64,000 nt of DNA, from NCBI GenBank assembly GCA_963751355.1, contig CAVVVS010000055.1:7472-71471 (forward strand), written 5' to 3'. The DNA is from CAVVVS01 sp963751355. Lineage in GTDB: Bacteria > Bacteroidota > Ignavibacteria > Ignavibacteriales > Ignavibacteriaceae. Each line of letters starts with the position of its first letter. Positions within the stretch are counted from its first letter, which is position 1. This document shows, piece by piece, positions 17,392-25,924 of the stretch. A program made the translations under genes and the position numbers. The notes below the pieces were generated by a model. It saw nothing but the letters and a program-made list of their open reading frames with translations. It ran no database searches and was not told the origin of the DNA.

Positions 17392-17478
17392 TTACTTAAT
17401 TAAAACCAATTATTAGTGTAGATTTCAACATATTTTATTAAGGGTAAGTATTTGCCTGTTGGTTTTAAAGAAGTTATG

Positions 17479-17510
17479 CCCGGTGAATATTTAATCACCG
17501 GGTTTTATTT
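17479..17510 (+). terminator. intrinsic terminator after the small ORF
   Basis: CCCGGTGA at 17479-17486 pairs perfectly with TCACCGGG at 17495-17502 across an 8-base loop and is followed by TTTTATTTTA. A strong Rho-independent terminator for the small ORF upstream. Confidence 0.85.
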
Positions 17511-17529
17511 TATACTACTTTATAGTCGG

Positions 17530-17567
17530 TTTCCGGCATATCTGTAATAATAGCCGGAAATTTATTT
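17530..17567. terminator. second hairpin, TTTCCGGC/GCCGGAAA
   Basis: An 8-bp perfect stem (17530-17537 with 17553-17560), a 15-base loop and a T-rich tail on the plus strand. It stands 20 bp after the previous terminator and ahead of the DUF3098 gene, so it may insulate that operon. Function inferred from structure only. Confidence 0.5.
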
Positions 17568-17682
17568 ATTTGTTAAATTAATTTTTTTTATTTTTGTTTA
17601 TATTAAATATCTATGATATTAACTGTTTTCCAATTATATATAATTTGATGCACACCATATTTGTAGAAGGAGAAACATTTTA

Positions 17683-17979
17683 ATGGCTAAACCTATAAAG
17701 AAACGAAATGCTAAATCAGCAAAGAAAAAAGCAGGATCCCCTTTTAATATTTATTGGAGTAAAAATAATTATCTCTTGCTCTTATTAGGCTTTGCTCTCC
17801 TTATCATAGGGTATTATTTTATGTCTATGGGAAAATGGGACAGTTTCCCTTCTTTGGTGGTATCTCCAATTATTCTTGTAATAGGTTATGTTATTGTTTT
17901 ACCTATCGCCATTCTTTATCGTAAAAAGAATGTAAAAGAAGATTCGCAGGATAAAGAAATTGCTCCTGGCAAAAGTTAA
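17683..17979 (+). CDS. DUF3098 family small membrane protein
   Basis: 98 residues. A basic, lysine-rich N-terminus (KKRNAKSAKKK) precedes two membrane helices, NYLLLLLGFALLIIGYYFM near residues 28-46 and SPIILVIGYVIVLPIAILY near 60-80, with a basic/acidic tail. This two-helix pattern with LLGFALLIIGYYFM and SPIILVIGY matches the DUF3098 family of the Bacteroidota, of unknown function, often beside cell-envelope or division genes. GAAGGAGAAAC stands ahead of the ATG. Its last 20 bp overlap the EutN-like gene, so the two are translationally linked. Confidence 0.8.
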   Translation: MAKPIKKRNAKSAKKKAGSPFNIYWSKNNYLLLLLGFALLIIGYYFMSMGKWDSFPSLVVSPIILVIGYVIVLPIAILYRKKNVKEDSQDKEIAPGKS

Positions 17980-18238
17980 AGGAAACATAGTTTCTACCCA
18001 AAAGAACTTCTATCTTAAAGGGCATAAACTTTTAATTGTGCAGCAAGTTGATCTGAAGGGCAATTTTATCGGGGAAAAGGATATAATTGCTCTCGATTTA
18101 ATTGATTCCGGCATTGGCGATACAGTCCTGATAGTGCAGGAAGGCGCAGCGGTAAAACAAATGTTAGGACATCGAAACGCTCCCGTACATACAATGATTG
18201 TAGCAAATGTAGATGAAATTGAAGTAAAAACCTCATAA
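17960..18238 (+). CDS. EutN/CcmL family microcompartment shell vertex protein
   Basis: 92 residues, the standard length of the pentamer-forming BMC vertex protein. It reads LLAKVKGNIVSTQKNFYLKG, then KLLIVQQVDLKGN, VIALDLIDSGIGDTVLIVQE-like core (here IIALDLIDSGIGDTVLIVQE) and ends in VDEIEV. These match the OB-like beta-barrel of EutN/CcmL. The start is a TTG at 17960 within the DUF3098 gene. No BMC-hexamer shell gene or signature enzyme is adjacent; dprA follows 17 bp later. A role away from microcompartments is possible, or the shell genes lie elsewhere. Confidence 0.85.
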   Translation: MLLAKVKGNIVSTQKNFYLKGHKLLIVQQVDLKGNFIGEKDIIALDLIDSGIGDTVLIVQEGAAVKQMLGHRNAPVHTMIVANVDEIEVKTS

Positions 18239-18255
18239 AAAAATAGATTTCTCTA

Positions 18256-19377
18256 TTGAGTAAACTCGGTATTGAGCAATTAACAAATTTAAAACTTCTT
18301 CTCTCGGTGGATGGTATCGGCCCCGGAAAGCTGAGAACCCTCCTATCAAAATTTAAATCAACTGATTCTATTTTATCTGCAGATTACTACTCTTTAATTA
18401 ATGTTGAAGGTATAAATTCAAATCTTGCCAAAAGAATTTTAGGAACTTATAAAAACAAGGAGAAAATTAAAGCTTTTGTTACTAAGGAACTCGAGATACT
18501 TGAAAAAATGGGTGCTAAAATCATCACCATCTGGGATGAAGAATATCCTCAACTGTTAAAAAAGATATACGACCCGCCTATAATATTTTATTCACTGGGA
18601 GAAATTCAGGAAAAAGATAAGTACTCGATTGCTGTTGTGGGTACCAGACAACCTACTAACTACGGGAGATTACAGGCAGAAAAATTTACTTCCGATTTGG
18701 CTTCTCAAAATATCACTATCATAAGCGGACTTGCCCGCGGTATCGATTCTATCGCACACAATGCAGCTCTAAAAAAAGGAGGAAGAACTATTGCAGTAAT
18801 CGGCTCGGGTTTGGATGTGATTTATCCGCCGGAGAATAAAAAATTGTTTGATGAAATTTCTGAAAAAGGAACTATAATTTCAGAATATAGCTTAGGAACA
18901 AAACCGGATGCGCAAAATTTTCCCAAAAGGAACAGAATTATTTCAGGATTAAGTTTGGGAAGCATTATTATTGAAACCGGTATAAAAGGCGGGGCAATGC
19001 AGACCGCTTCTTTTGCACTCGATCAAAATAGAGAAGTTTTTTCTATTCCGGGAAATTTGGGTGTAAAGCAATCCGAGGGAACAAACACCTTAATTCAACG
19101 CGGGGAAGCAAAATTAATTAGAAGTGCAGAGGACGTCTTGGTCGAACTTGAACTTAAATTAAAACCTGTATTAGGGAAAAATATTCCCAAACCCCAGATG
19201 GAATTGAATCTATTCGAGGAAAAAATAATTGCTAGTTTAGAAAATAATCCGCTCCAAATTGATAAGATAGCTTCACTTACAAATTTTTCAACTTCTGATT
19301 GCCTGGTTCACCTGCTTTCATTAGAATTTAAAGGATTGGTAAAACAACTTCCCGGTAAAATGTTTGCTCTTCTTTAA
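18256..19377 (+). CDS. dprA: DNA-processing protein DprA
   Basis: 373 residues. An N-terminal helix-hairpin-helix-like part (LLLSVDGIGPGKLRTLL) precedes the Rossmann-like DprA domain with VVGTRQPTNYG, SGLARGIDSIAHNAAL, VIGSGLDVIYPPEN, SEYSLGTKPDAQNFPKRNRI and GGAMQTASFALDQNREVFSI, followed by a C-terminal winged helix (from about residue 315, LFEEKIIASLENNPLQID). DprA loads RecA on incoming single-stranded DNA in natural transformation. The start is TTG at 18256. It ends the DUF3098-EutN-dprA run and overlaps the tail of the convergent methyltransferase by 4 bp. Confidence 0.95.
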   Translation: MSKLGIEQLTNLKLLLSVDGIGPGKLRTLLSKFKSTDSILSADYYSLINVEGINSNLAKRILGTYKNKEKIKAFVTKELEILEKMGAKIITIWDEEYPQLLKKIYDPPIIFYSLGEIQEKDKYSIAVVGTRQPTNYGRLQAEKFTSDLASQNITIISGLARGIDSIAHNAALKKGGRTIAVIGSGLDVIYPPENKKLFDEISEKGTIISEYSLGTKPDAQNFPKRNRIISGLSLGSIIIETGIKGGAMQTASFALDQNREVFSIPGNLGVKQSEGTNTLIQRGEAKLIRSAEDVLVELELKLKPVLGKNIPKPQMELNLFEEKIIASLENNPLQIDKIASLTNFSTSDCLVHLLSLEFKGLVKQLPGKMFALL

Positions 19378-20376
19378 TTTTTATTTTTCCTTAAAAAGAA
19401 TACTGCTTGATCGCCCTTGCCTTCCTTATTTAACTTAACAGTCTCACTTTCAAATTCCAGAATTTCTTTTTTACTAAAAATTGAATTAGAGGGATCCACA
19501 TAATATGAGTTTTTATCCATCAATGAAATATCTTTTTCATATTGTATGCTGCCCCAATAGTTGAATGCTTCTTGAATCGTATAGAATTTCAGTAATTTCA
19601 AAACCATACTTGCCGGCAATATATTTCAAACTATCTTTTGAATGCAGGAAAAAGTGTCGCGGCGCGTCAAGAGCTAACCAGTTTTCCCTATATTTTTCCC
19701 ATGCAAAGGATGAACACACCGGTATCCTAATCAGCAACGATTTCCCTTCAGGAATTATTTCACCTAGTTTTTTAAATACCCGGTGCTGATCATTCATATG
19801 TTCAAGAGAATGATGCATCATAATCAGATCAAATTTATCATCGATTTCAAGAAAACTCTTTTTTAAAATGGTTACGCCATTACTATAAAAAATATTTTCA
19901 CTTATATAAGGATCTACACCTACAAGATTTTTAAACCCTGCATTTCCCATTCTATAAAGGAGTCTTCCCGTACCGCAGCCTATATCCAAAATTTTACTTT
20001 GGAAATTAATATCACAGCGATTTAACCAACCTATATAAGTCGGTTCCCCGAATTTTTTAAAAAGGATTTTCCCGGATAAGTTACTTTTCCTCAGGCAATA
20101 TCTGTCGCGATAAACATTTAATCTTTCTTTGAAAAAATTCTCTTCCTGTTTGGTAAACGAGAAATAACTTTTAGGGTAATATTTTGATAAGTCAGTAGGG
20201 GATGTGGTTAGTTGCAAACATCCGCAATCGGCACATTCACAATATATAAACTCATCACGCATTCCGAATTGCATTTCCCGAACGGTAAAGGACTTATTTT
20301 CTTTTTGATTACCGCAAATTCGGCACGTGAAATTATTTAGTATTTTTTCTTGTTCTTCCAGAGGAATTTCAACCAA
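19374..20376 (-). pseudogene. class I methyltransferase with zinc-finger-like N-terminus, frameshifted
   Basis: The N-terminal frame holds CRICGN and CECADCGC, a four-cysteine zinc-binding pattern, then KILDIGCGTGRLLYRMG (SAM motif), FDLIMMHHSLEHM and DAPRHFFLHS. It reads YDSRSIQ and then hits nonsense (LLGQHTI, stop). One base is in excess at about 19560; from there another frame continues YWGSIQYEKDISLMDKN and ends at 19374, restoring the usual Methyltransf_23 tail. The start is uncertain: TTG at 20376 lies inside the rarA gene and no better codon precedes the first Cys pair. Either a decayed gene or an indel in the assembly. Confidence 0.75.
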
Positions 20377-21629
20377 TCTTTTAACCTTTTTTCCTGACCG
20401 TTTTCTTTCGGGATATAATATTGGGTACCGGATAATTCTTTAGGTAAATAATCTTCCGGTAAAAAATCGTTATCAAATTCGTGCGGGTATTTATATGCTT
20501 TACCATACCCAATATCTTTCATCAATTTTGTAGGTGCGTTCCTTAAATGTAACGGAACCGGAAATAAGTTTTTATGTCTTACGTCGGATAAAGCTTTTTC
20601 AATACCTAGATAAGCAGCATTACTTTTCGGCGACGATGCAAGATATGTTGTACATTGCGCCAAAATTATTCTTGCTTCGGGCATACCAATTTTATCTACT
20701 GCCGCAAAAGCTGCCTCTGCCAATACCAAACCGTTCGGCGATGCATTTCCTATATCTTCAGATGCAAGGATTACTAACCGGCGTGCAATAAATAACGGAT
20801 CTTCCCCGCCTTCAAGCATTCGAGCCAACCAGTATAAAGCCGCATCGGGATCACTTCCTCTAATGCTTTTTATAAAGGCAGAAATAACATTATAATGTTC
20901 TTCACCGGCTTTATCATAAATTATATTCTTCTTTTGGACAACATTTTCCAGGACTTTCTTGTTTATTTTAATTTCGTTTGAGTTTAATTCCTGGATAATC
21001 GCGGCTTCAAAAATGCTTAACAATGTTCTGGCATCACCGCCGGAAAGGTATATTAAAAAATCCTCATCAATTTCTGTAATATTTAATTGTGATAAGAATT
21101 CATCTTTTGTTATCGCTGTATGCAAAATATTTTTTAAGTTGTCTGCAGATAATTCCTCCAGCATGTATACCCTTGCCCTGGAACGAAGAGCAGGAATTAC
21201 CTCAAAGGAAGGGTTTTCGGTAGTTGCTCCTATCAATGTGATTATGCCTGCTTCCACAGAATTTAGTAAAGCATCCTGCTGTGCCTTATTAAAGCGATGT
21301 ATTTCATCAATAAATAAAATTGTTCTTATGTTATGTTCTCTATTCTTTTTACCTCTCTCTATTACAATCCGGACATCTTTTACTCCGGAAGAGACTGCAT
21401 TTAATTGGTAGAATTCCGATTTTGTATGCCCTGCAATAATTCGGGCAATAGTGGTTTTTCCTGAGCCCGGAGGTCCCCAAAGGATGAAAGAAGAAAGAGT
21501 ATCGTTTTCAATCATTAAACGGATGGGTTTACCTTTCCCCAATAGTGCATCTTGTCCCCTGAACTCATCGATTGTGAGAGGTCTGGCTCTTTCGGCTAAC
21601 GGAATTTCGGGTGGTTTTAAATTGCTCAT
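20337..21629 (-). CDS. rarA: replication-associated recombination protein A (AAA ATPase)
   Basis: 430 residues. AAA core with Walker A GPPGSGKTTIAR near residue 54, Walker B LFIDEIHRFNKAQQDALLNS near 105, sensor region IGATTENPSFEVIPALRSRA, then LSGGDARTLL (sensor 2). The C-terminal RarA-specific helical part has SIRGSDPDAALYWLARML, VILASEDIGNA and AEAAFAAVDKIGMPEARI, and ends PHEFDND. RarA/MgsA/WRNIP1 works at stalled replication forks. Length is normal. It lies 74 bp after the DivIC/FtsB-like gene, in a minus-strand run with ddl. Confidence 0.96.
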   Translation of the reverse strand: MSNLKPPEIPLAERARPLTIDEFRGQDALLGKGKPIRLMIENDTLSSFILWGPPGSGKTTIARIIAGHTKSEFYQLNAVSSGVKDVRIVIERGKKNREHNIRTILFIDEIHRFNKAQQDALLNSVEAGIITLIGATTENPSFEVIPALRSRARVYMLEELSADNLKNILHTAITKDEFLSQLNITEIDEDFLIYLSGGDARTLLSIFEAAIIQELNSNEIKINKKVLENVVQKKNIIYDKAGEEHYNVISAFIKSIRGSDPDAALYWLARMLEGGEDPLFIARRLVILASEDIGNASPNGLVLAEAAFAAVDKIGMPEARIILAQCTTYLASSPKSNAAYLGIEKALSDVRHKNLFPVPLHLRNAPTKLMKDIGYGKAYKYPHEFDNDFLPEDYLPKELSGTQYYIPKENGQEKRLKDWLKFLWKNKKKY

Positions 21630-21703
21630 CTATTTGTATTTTTAATAAGTAAACAAACTTGCGGATTAAATATTCAGGATTTATAGATAAAATGATACAA
21701 GGA

Positions 21704-21988
21704 TTACTTCTCATTTACTTTAATTCGTTTCTCCCCCTTCCGTATCATATCGTATTTTTCCCTGGCAATTCGTTCAACCTTTGCAGGAATTTTTTTTTGA
21801 AGTGAGTCAATTTCTGTTTCCATCTTCTTGTTATCCTTCTGAACAGTAGTTACCTGTTCATTCAAAGAATTTAACTCACCTTTCAATTTTAAATATTTTA
21901 AAATACCGGATTCGTTAAAAAACAGATATGCCAGTCCTATAATAAATATTATTGTAAATAGATAAAATTTAAGTTTGCCTTTATTCAA
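21704..21988 (-). CDS. DivIC/FtsB-like septum formation protein
   Basis: 94 residues: a short basic N-terminus, one membrane helix (FYLFTIIFIIGLAYLFF, about 8-25), a coiled coil (residues about 33-67, ELNSLNEQVTTVQKDNKKME) and VERIAREKYDMIRKGEKRI at the C-terminus, the usual end of DivIC/FtsB proteins. These form a trimeric complex with FtsL and FtsQ at the division site. It follows ddl by 9 bp, a plausible cell-wall and division pair. Confidence 0.85.
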   Translation of the reverse strand: MNKGKLKFYLFTIIFIIGLAYLFFNESGILKYLKLKGELNSLNEQVTTVQKDNKKMETEIDSLQKKIPAKVERIAREKYDMIRKGEKRIKVNEK

Positions 21989-21997
21989 TGCACTTAC

Positions 21998-23002
21998 TTA
22001 CATACTTGATTTGATAATTGTATCTATTAACTGTTCGAATGAAATCCCGACTGCTTTTGCCATTTTAGGCACAAGGCTCGTCGATGTCATGCCGGGCAAT
22101 GTATTTACTTCCAGGCAATAGGGGATAAAATCGGAGCTCACTCGGAAGTCCATTCTACCGTAAATTGAACCACCTACTGCATTAAAAGCTTTCAGCGCCT
22201 GCGATTGAACTTCCTTTAGAACTTCTTCCGGAAATTTTGCCGGTACTTCATACTCACTCATACCAGAAGTATATTTACATTCATAATCGTAAACATTATG
22301 TTTGGGCTTTATTTCAAGCACCGGTAATGCTTTATCCTTCAGTACAGCCACCGTCACTTCATGCCCGGGAACGAATTCTTCAATTAAAGTTTTGTTTGAA
22401 TATTTAAAAGACAGTTTTAAAGCATCCTTAATTTCCGATGCATCCCGGCAAATTGTGAGTCCTACAGTAGAACCCTGATCGTTAGGCTTAATAACGCAGG
22501 GGAATCCGAATTTTTCATTTATTAATTTAATTACTTCTTCAGTTTCAATTCCGTTCTTATTCAGTTCTATCCAATCCGGAGTGTTTATGCCGAAGTGTTT
22601 AAACAAACGTTTGGACATTACTTTGTCCATTGAAATTGAACTTGCAAGCACCTTAGAACCGGTATACTTAATTCCTCTTAATTCAAAAAGCGACTGGATG
22701 GTACCGTCTTCGCCAAATATTCCGTGTAGTGCTAAAAAAGCAAGATCTATGTCGTTAAATAATTCTGAAGAAACACATTTTAAATAATTGTAATTTGAAA
22801 TCTTTGAAAAGTCCTCTTTATGAAAAAATTTATCCTCATCATCCGGTTGATTAATACCATACGCAGGATCTATCAACTTAATTTCATATCCTAAAGATTT
22901 GAGTGCATCGTAAATAGATTTGCCGGACGATTTTGAGACGTCTCTTTCAGGTGAAGTACCCCCGAGTACCAGTGCAATTTTCGTCTTACCTTTTTCCGTC
23001 AT
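21998..23002 (-). CDS. ddl: D-alanine--D-alanine ligase
   Basis: 334 residues, ATP-grasp fold. It has KIALVLGGTSPERDVSKSSG at the N-terminus, LHGIFGEDGTIQSLFELRGI, YTGSKVLASSISMDK, the lid VIKPNDQGSTVGLTICRD, EEFVPGHEVTVAVL, and metal-binding RMDFR with EVNTLPGMTSTSLVPKMA. It joins two D-alanines for peptidoglycan precursors in the cytoplasm. Length and motifs are complete. Confidence 0.97.
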   Translation of the reverse strand: MTEKGKTKIALVLGGTSPERDVSKSSGKSIYDALKSLGYEIKLIDPAYGINQPDDEDKFFHKEDFSKISNYNYLKCVSSELFNDIDLAFLALHGIFGEDGTIQSLFELRGIKYTGSKVLASSISMDKVMSKRLFKHFGINTPDWIELNKNGIETEEVIKLINEKFGFPCVIKPNDQGSTVGLTICRDASEIKDALKLSFKYSNKTLIEEFVPGHEVTVAVLKDKALPVLEIKPKHNVYDYECKYTSGMSEYEVPAKFPEEVLKEVQSQALKAFNAVGGSIYGRMDFRVSSDFIPYCLEVNTLPGMTSTSLVPKMAKAVGISFEQLIDTIIKSSM

Positions 23003-23059
23003 TCAATTCCAACTTTCTAAAAATTTAATCCGGTATTAAAATAGTTTAATTTAATTGTG

Positions 23060-23716
23060 TTAAAAGATATTTCTCTCGTCTACGTCCAGCCCGTAATTTT
23101 CCTTAGAGATGCTGATAAGCTCTTTAATCTTTTCGTGCGGTAATTTTTTAGCACCACCGAGCAATTTTGCTGCAAGCAATATTTGAGCAGTGTGTTCGAG
23201 TTTTTCCATTTTATTATACGCATCTTTCAGCGTTTTACCGAGAGTTACCGCACCATGGTTTTCAAATAAAAACGCCCAGGAGTGCTCTATATATGGTTCC
23301 ATACTCAAGGGTAATTCGTCCGTGGAAGGAGTTGCATATTTGCAAAGCGGAACTTTGCCCAAAGTTAAAATCACTTCGGGAAAATAGTTACCGGTTATCC
23401 CGGTTCCTGCTGAAGCAAAAGCAGTTGCATATACCGGATGACAATGAACAACAGCATTTACTTCGGGTCGTTTAGAATATGCATAGAGATGGATTTTATA
23501 TTCTGTAGATATTTTGCCTTTCCCATTGATTATCCTTCCGGCGTAGTCGATTTCCAATATGTCATCTTCCGTAACATCACCTTTACGAACCGCAGAGCGT
23601 GTTATTAAAAACGTATTATCAGGTGTTGCTACCGAGATGTTTCCGTCATATGCCGAAACGAATCCTTTTTCAAAGACCCTATGACAAATTTCAACTAATT
23701 CCTTTCTGCCCGCCAT
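23060..23716 (-). CDS. class II aldolase (FucA-like)
   Basis: 218 residues. It carries the zinc and catalytic residues of L-fuculose-1-phosphate aldolase at nearly the same numbering: Glu72, His91 and His93 in VVHCHPVYATAFASAG, and His154 in LFENHGAVTLG. GNIS near residue 25 binds phosphate. Class II aldolases of this group cleave fuculose- or rhamnulose-phosphate to DHAP and lactaldehyde, but some act as epimerases or dehydratases. It overlaps the oxidoreductase gene by 22 bp (ATG within its 3' end), so the two are cotranscribed. No kinase or isomerase of the fucose pathway is adjacent, so the substrate is open. Confidence 0.85.
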   Translation of the reverse strand: MAGRKELVEICHRVFEKGFVSAYDGNISVATPDNTFLITRSAVRKGDVTEDDILEIDYAGRIINGKGKISTEYKIHLYAYSKRPEVNAVVHCHPVYATAFASAGTGITGNYFPEVILTLGKVPLCKYATPSTDELPLSMEPYIEHSWAFLFENHGAVTLGKTLKDAYNKMEKLEHTAQILLAAKLLGGAKKLPHEKIKELISISKENYGLDVDERNIF

Positions 23717-24699
23717 TTACTCTCTAATTCTTCCATTAATTTCATGTTTATAAAACCATCATAACCAGTTACAAGGGGAGTTTCTCCTTTCAAAAAGGAA
23801 TTTTGTACCGAGCGCAGCAAATAATGTAATTTATTACCTCTTTTTCTGAATGCTCTTTTGGCTTCGCCTTCGTGAAGGATTGTAAGTTTTGAAGGTATAC
23901 CTTTAGTTCCGATCAAATTTTCTATACTTACCGCACCGGTATGCCCTAATATCTCTATTCTGTTAAATGCTTTTTTATTATTGAAAGAAACATTAAAATA
24001 ACCGTAACCGCTATTTTTAAATTTAACAATACCAGCCGAAAAATCATCCACATCGCTTTTATAAATAATATTATCTACTACGCCGTTGATGCTGCTGATT
24101 TCCCCTCCGAAATATCTCAATAAATCAATCATATGCGTACCGATATCTCTAAGTGCTCCGCCGCCGCTTAATTCTTTGTCGAATCTGAAATTTCCTCCGG
24201 GTGGGAAATCCGTATTAAAATTCAAATTGATAGAAACCAGCCTTCCAAGATATTGACTGTCCAGGAATTCCTTAGCTTTTATAACAAGCGGATGGAAACG
24301 AATAACATAATTCACCGCAAATAAAACTTTATTCTTCTCACATACTTTTACCATCTCCTCGGCTTGTAATGAATTGAGGGCAAGGGGTTTTTCACATAAG
24401 ATGTGCTTGCCTGCTTCCGCAGCCTTAATCACCTGCTCGTAATGATCTGCATTTGTACTGCCAATATAGACCGCGTTGATATCTGACTTTAAAAATTCTG
24501 CATAGTTACTAAATTGACGGGGCACTCCGAATTTTTCGGCAATGGATTTTACTCTTGCGGGGCTGTTGCTGAAAACAGAATTCAGTGTGCTCCGTCTTAA
24601 TAAATGCAGAGTAGGTATGAAAGATGTTTCAGTAAATCTTCCGCAGCCTGCAACTCCCCATTTTAATTTTCTGATTTTATGTTTTTTAACATCTTCCAT
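23695..24699 (-). CDS. Gfo/Idh/MocA family oxidoreductase
   Basis: 334 residues. N-terminal Rossmann fold (LKWGVAGCGRFTETSFIPTL, about 13-32), SNADHYEQVIKAAEAGKHIL and the CEKPLALN motif near 100, with the catalytic Lys-Pro pair. The C-terminal substrate domain has SGGGALRDIGTHMIDLLRYF, in which the His is catalytic. Such enzymes oxidise or reduce sugars or inositols with NAD(P). The coupling with the class II aldolase gene suggests a shared sugar route. Substrate unknown. Confidence 0.9.
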   Translation of the reverse strand: MEDVKKHKIRKLKWGVAGCGRFTETSFIPTLHLLRRSTLNSVFSNSPARVKSIAEKFGVPRQFSNYAEFLKSDINAVYIGSTNADHYEQVIKAAEAGKHILCEKPLALNSLQAEEMVKVCEKNKVLFAVNYVIRFHPLVIKAKEFLDSQYLGRLVSINLNFNTDFPPGGNFRFDKELSGGGALRDIGTHMIDLLRYFGGEISSINGVVDNIIYKSDVDDFSAGIVKFKNSGYGYFNVSFNNKKAFNRIEILGHTGAVSIENLIGTKGIPSKLTILHEGEAKRAFRKRGNKLHYLLRSVQNSFLKGETPLVTGYDGFINMKLMEELESKWRAERN

Positions 24700-24778
24700 A
24701 TTAAATAATACTTTACAGTAAAAATGTTAATTGATATTCATGTTTCTAAATTTTTTAAAAGATCATAAAAGACAAAAA

Positions 24779-25744
24779 TTAAATAGCCCGTTTATGAATT
24801 TTAAGACGCTCCATTAATTTTTTTACAGGACGGGAATTCAGCATAATGTAAAAATGTACACTAGGTACATTATGATTAAAAAGATCTTCAACTTGTTTAG
24901 CCGCCCATTCCACTCCAATATCCAGTACTTCTTCGGGTTTAGCAGCATAAACCTGATCTACCAACTCCCCCGGTATATTTATATAAAAATTTTTCGGTAT
25001 AGTAACCAGGTGGGATTTGTTAGCTAAAATTTTTATTCCGGGAATGATTGGAACATTTATGCCCGCTTTTCTGCATCTTTCAACATAATCAAAATAAGCA
25101 TTGTTATCAAAAAACATTTGCGTTACTATATAATCGGCTCCCGCGTCAACCTTTGCTTTTACATGCCGGATATCTGTATCTAGGTTGGGAGATTCGAAAT
25201 GTTTTTCGGGATAACCACCCACGCCCACACAAAAATTTGAAGCTTTAGCATCTAATAAATTTTCTTCAAGATAATGCCCGTTATTCATTGCAACTATTTG
25301 TTCAACTAAATCTACGGCATAACGGTTTACACTTTTTCCTAGCGGAATTGGCTTATCATAACCGTTATCATCACCCCGTATGGCTAATACATTTTCAATT
25401 CCAAGGTAGCTGAGTTCAATTAAGAAATCTTCCGTTTCCTCCCTTGTAAATCCCTTCGAAAGTATATGAGGAACAGCATCAATATTATATTTATTTTGAA
25501 TTAATGCACAAATACCAAGCGTACCCGGACGTTTCCTTTTAATTTTTTTCTGAATACCTTTCGGCGTTTCCTCATAAACAACTTCAGCAGCATGACTTGT
25601 TATGTCAATGAAAGGAGGATTATATTTCGATATATCGTCAATTATTGACAATAAACTTTTAATATCACCTCCGCGTTTAGGCGGTATAAGTTCAAAACTG
25701 ATTAAAGGTTCTTTAGCTTTCTCTAAATGTTCTATTACTTTCAT
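24779..25744 (-). CDS. metF: 5,10-methylenetetrahydrofolate reductase
   Basis: 321 residues, TIM barrel with FAD. It has PLISFELIPPKRGGDIKSLL at the N-terminus (the catalytic Glu in FEL/P), FIDITSHA, YLGIENVLAIRGDDNG, CVGVGGYPEKH, DAGADYIVTQMFFDNNAYF (flavin and folate contacts) and VPIIPGIKIL. It makes 5-methyl-tetrahydrofolate for methionine synthesis. No SAM riboswitch was recognised upstream. It stands as a single gene, 79 bp after which the oxidoreductase gene begins. Confidence 0.95.
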   Translation of the reverse strand: MKVIEHLEKAKEPLISFELIPPKRGGDIKSLLSIIDDISKYNPPFIDITSHAAEVVYEETPKGIQKKIKRKRPGTLGICALIQNKYNIDAVPHILSKGFTREETEDFLIELSYLGIENVLAIRGDDNGYDKPIPLGKSVNRYAVDLVEQIVAMNNGHYLEENLLDAKASNFCVGVGGYPEKHFESPNLDTDIRHVKAKVDAGADYIVTQMFFDNNAYFDYVERCRKAGINVPIIPGIKILANKSHLVTIPKNFYINIPGELVDQVYAAKPEEVLDIGVEWAAKQVEDLFNHNVPSVHFYIMLNSRPVKKLMERLKIHKRAI

Positions 25745-25924
25745 AGCTTCCTGAATTATTTTAACATATCAGATTTAATATATAATAAATTAAACTTCTT
25801 AAATCAATTAACATTTTCGTTTAAAAGACATATCTCAATAAAGTTAATTTTAATTATTGAATTTGGAAACATGAACAAAAATAAAAACTTTTTCATAAGA
25901 AAGACACCTTAAAAAGAAGACTTA

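Noticed and set aside
20959..21411. A 150-codon open frame on the plus strand opposite rarA
   Set aside because: It is antisense to the conserved AAA domain of RarA, has no ribosome site and its translation shows no motif; it is a by-product of codon usage on the other strand.
24700..25924. SAM or cobalamin riboswitch upstream of metF
   Set aside because: The 180 bp upstream of metF are almost pure A/T and lack the conserved stems of these riboswitches.
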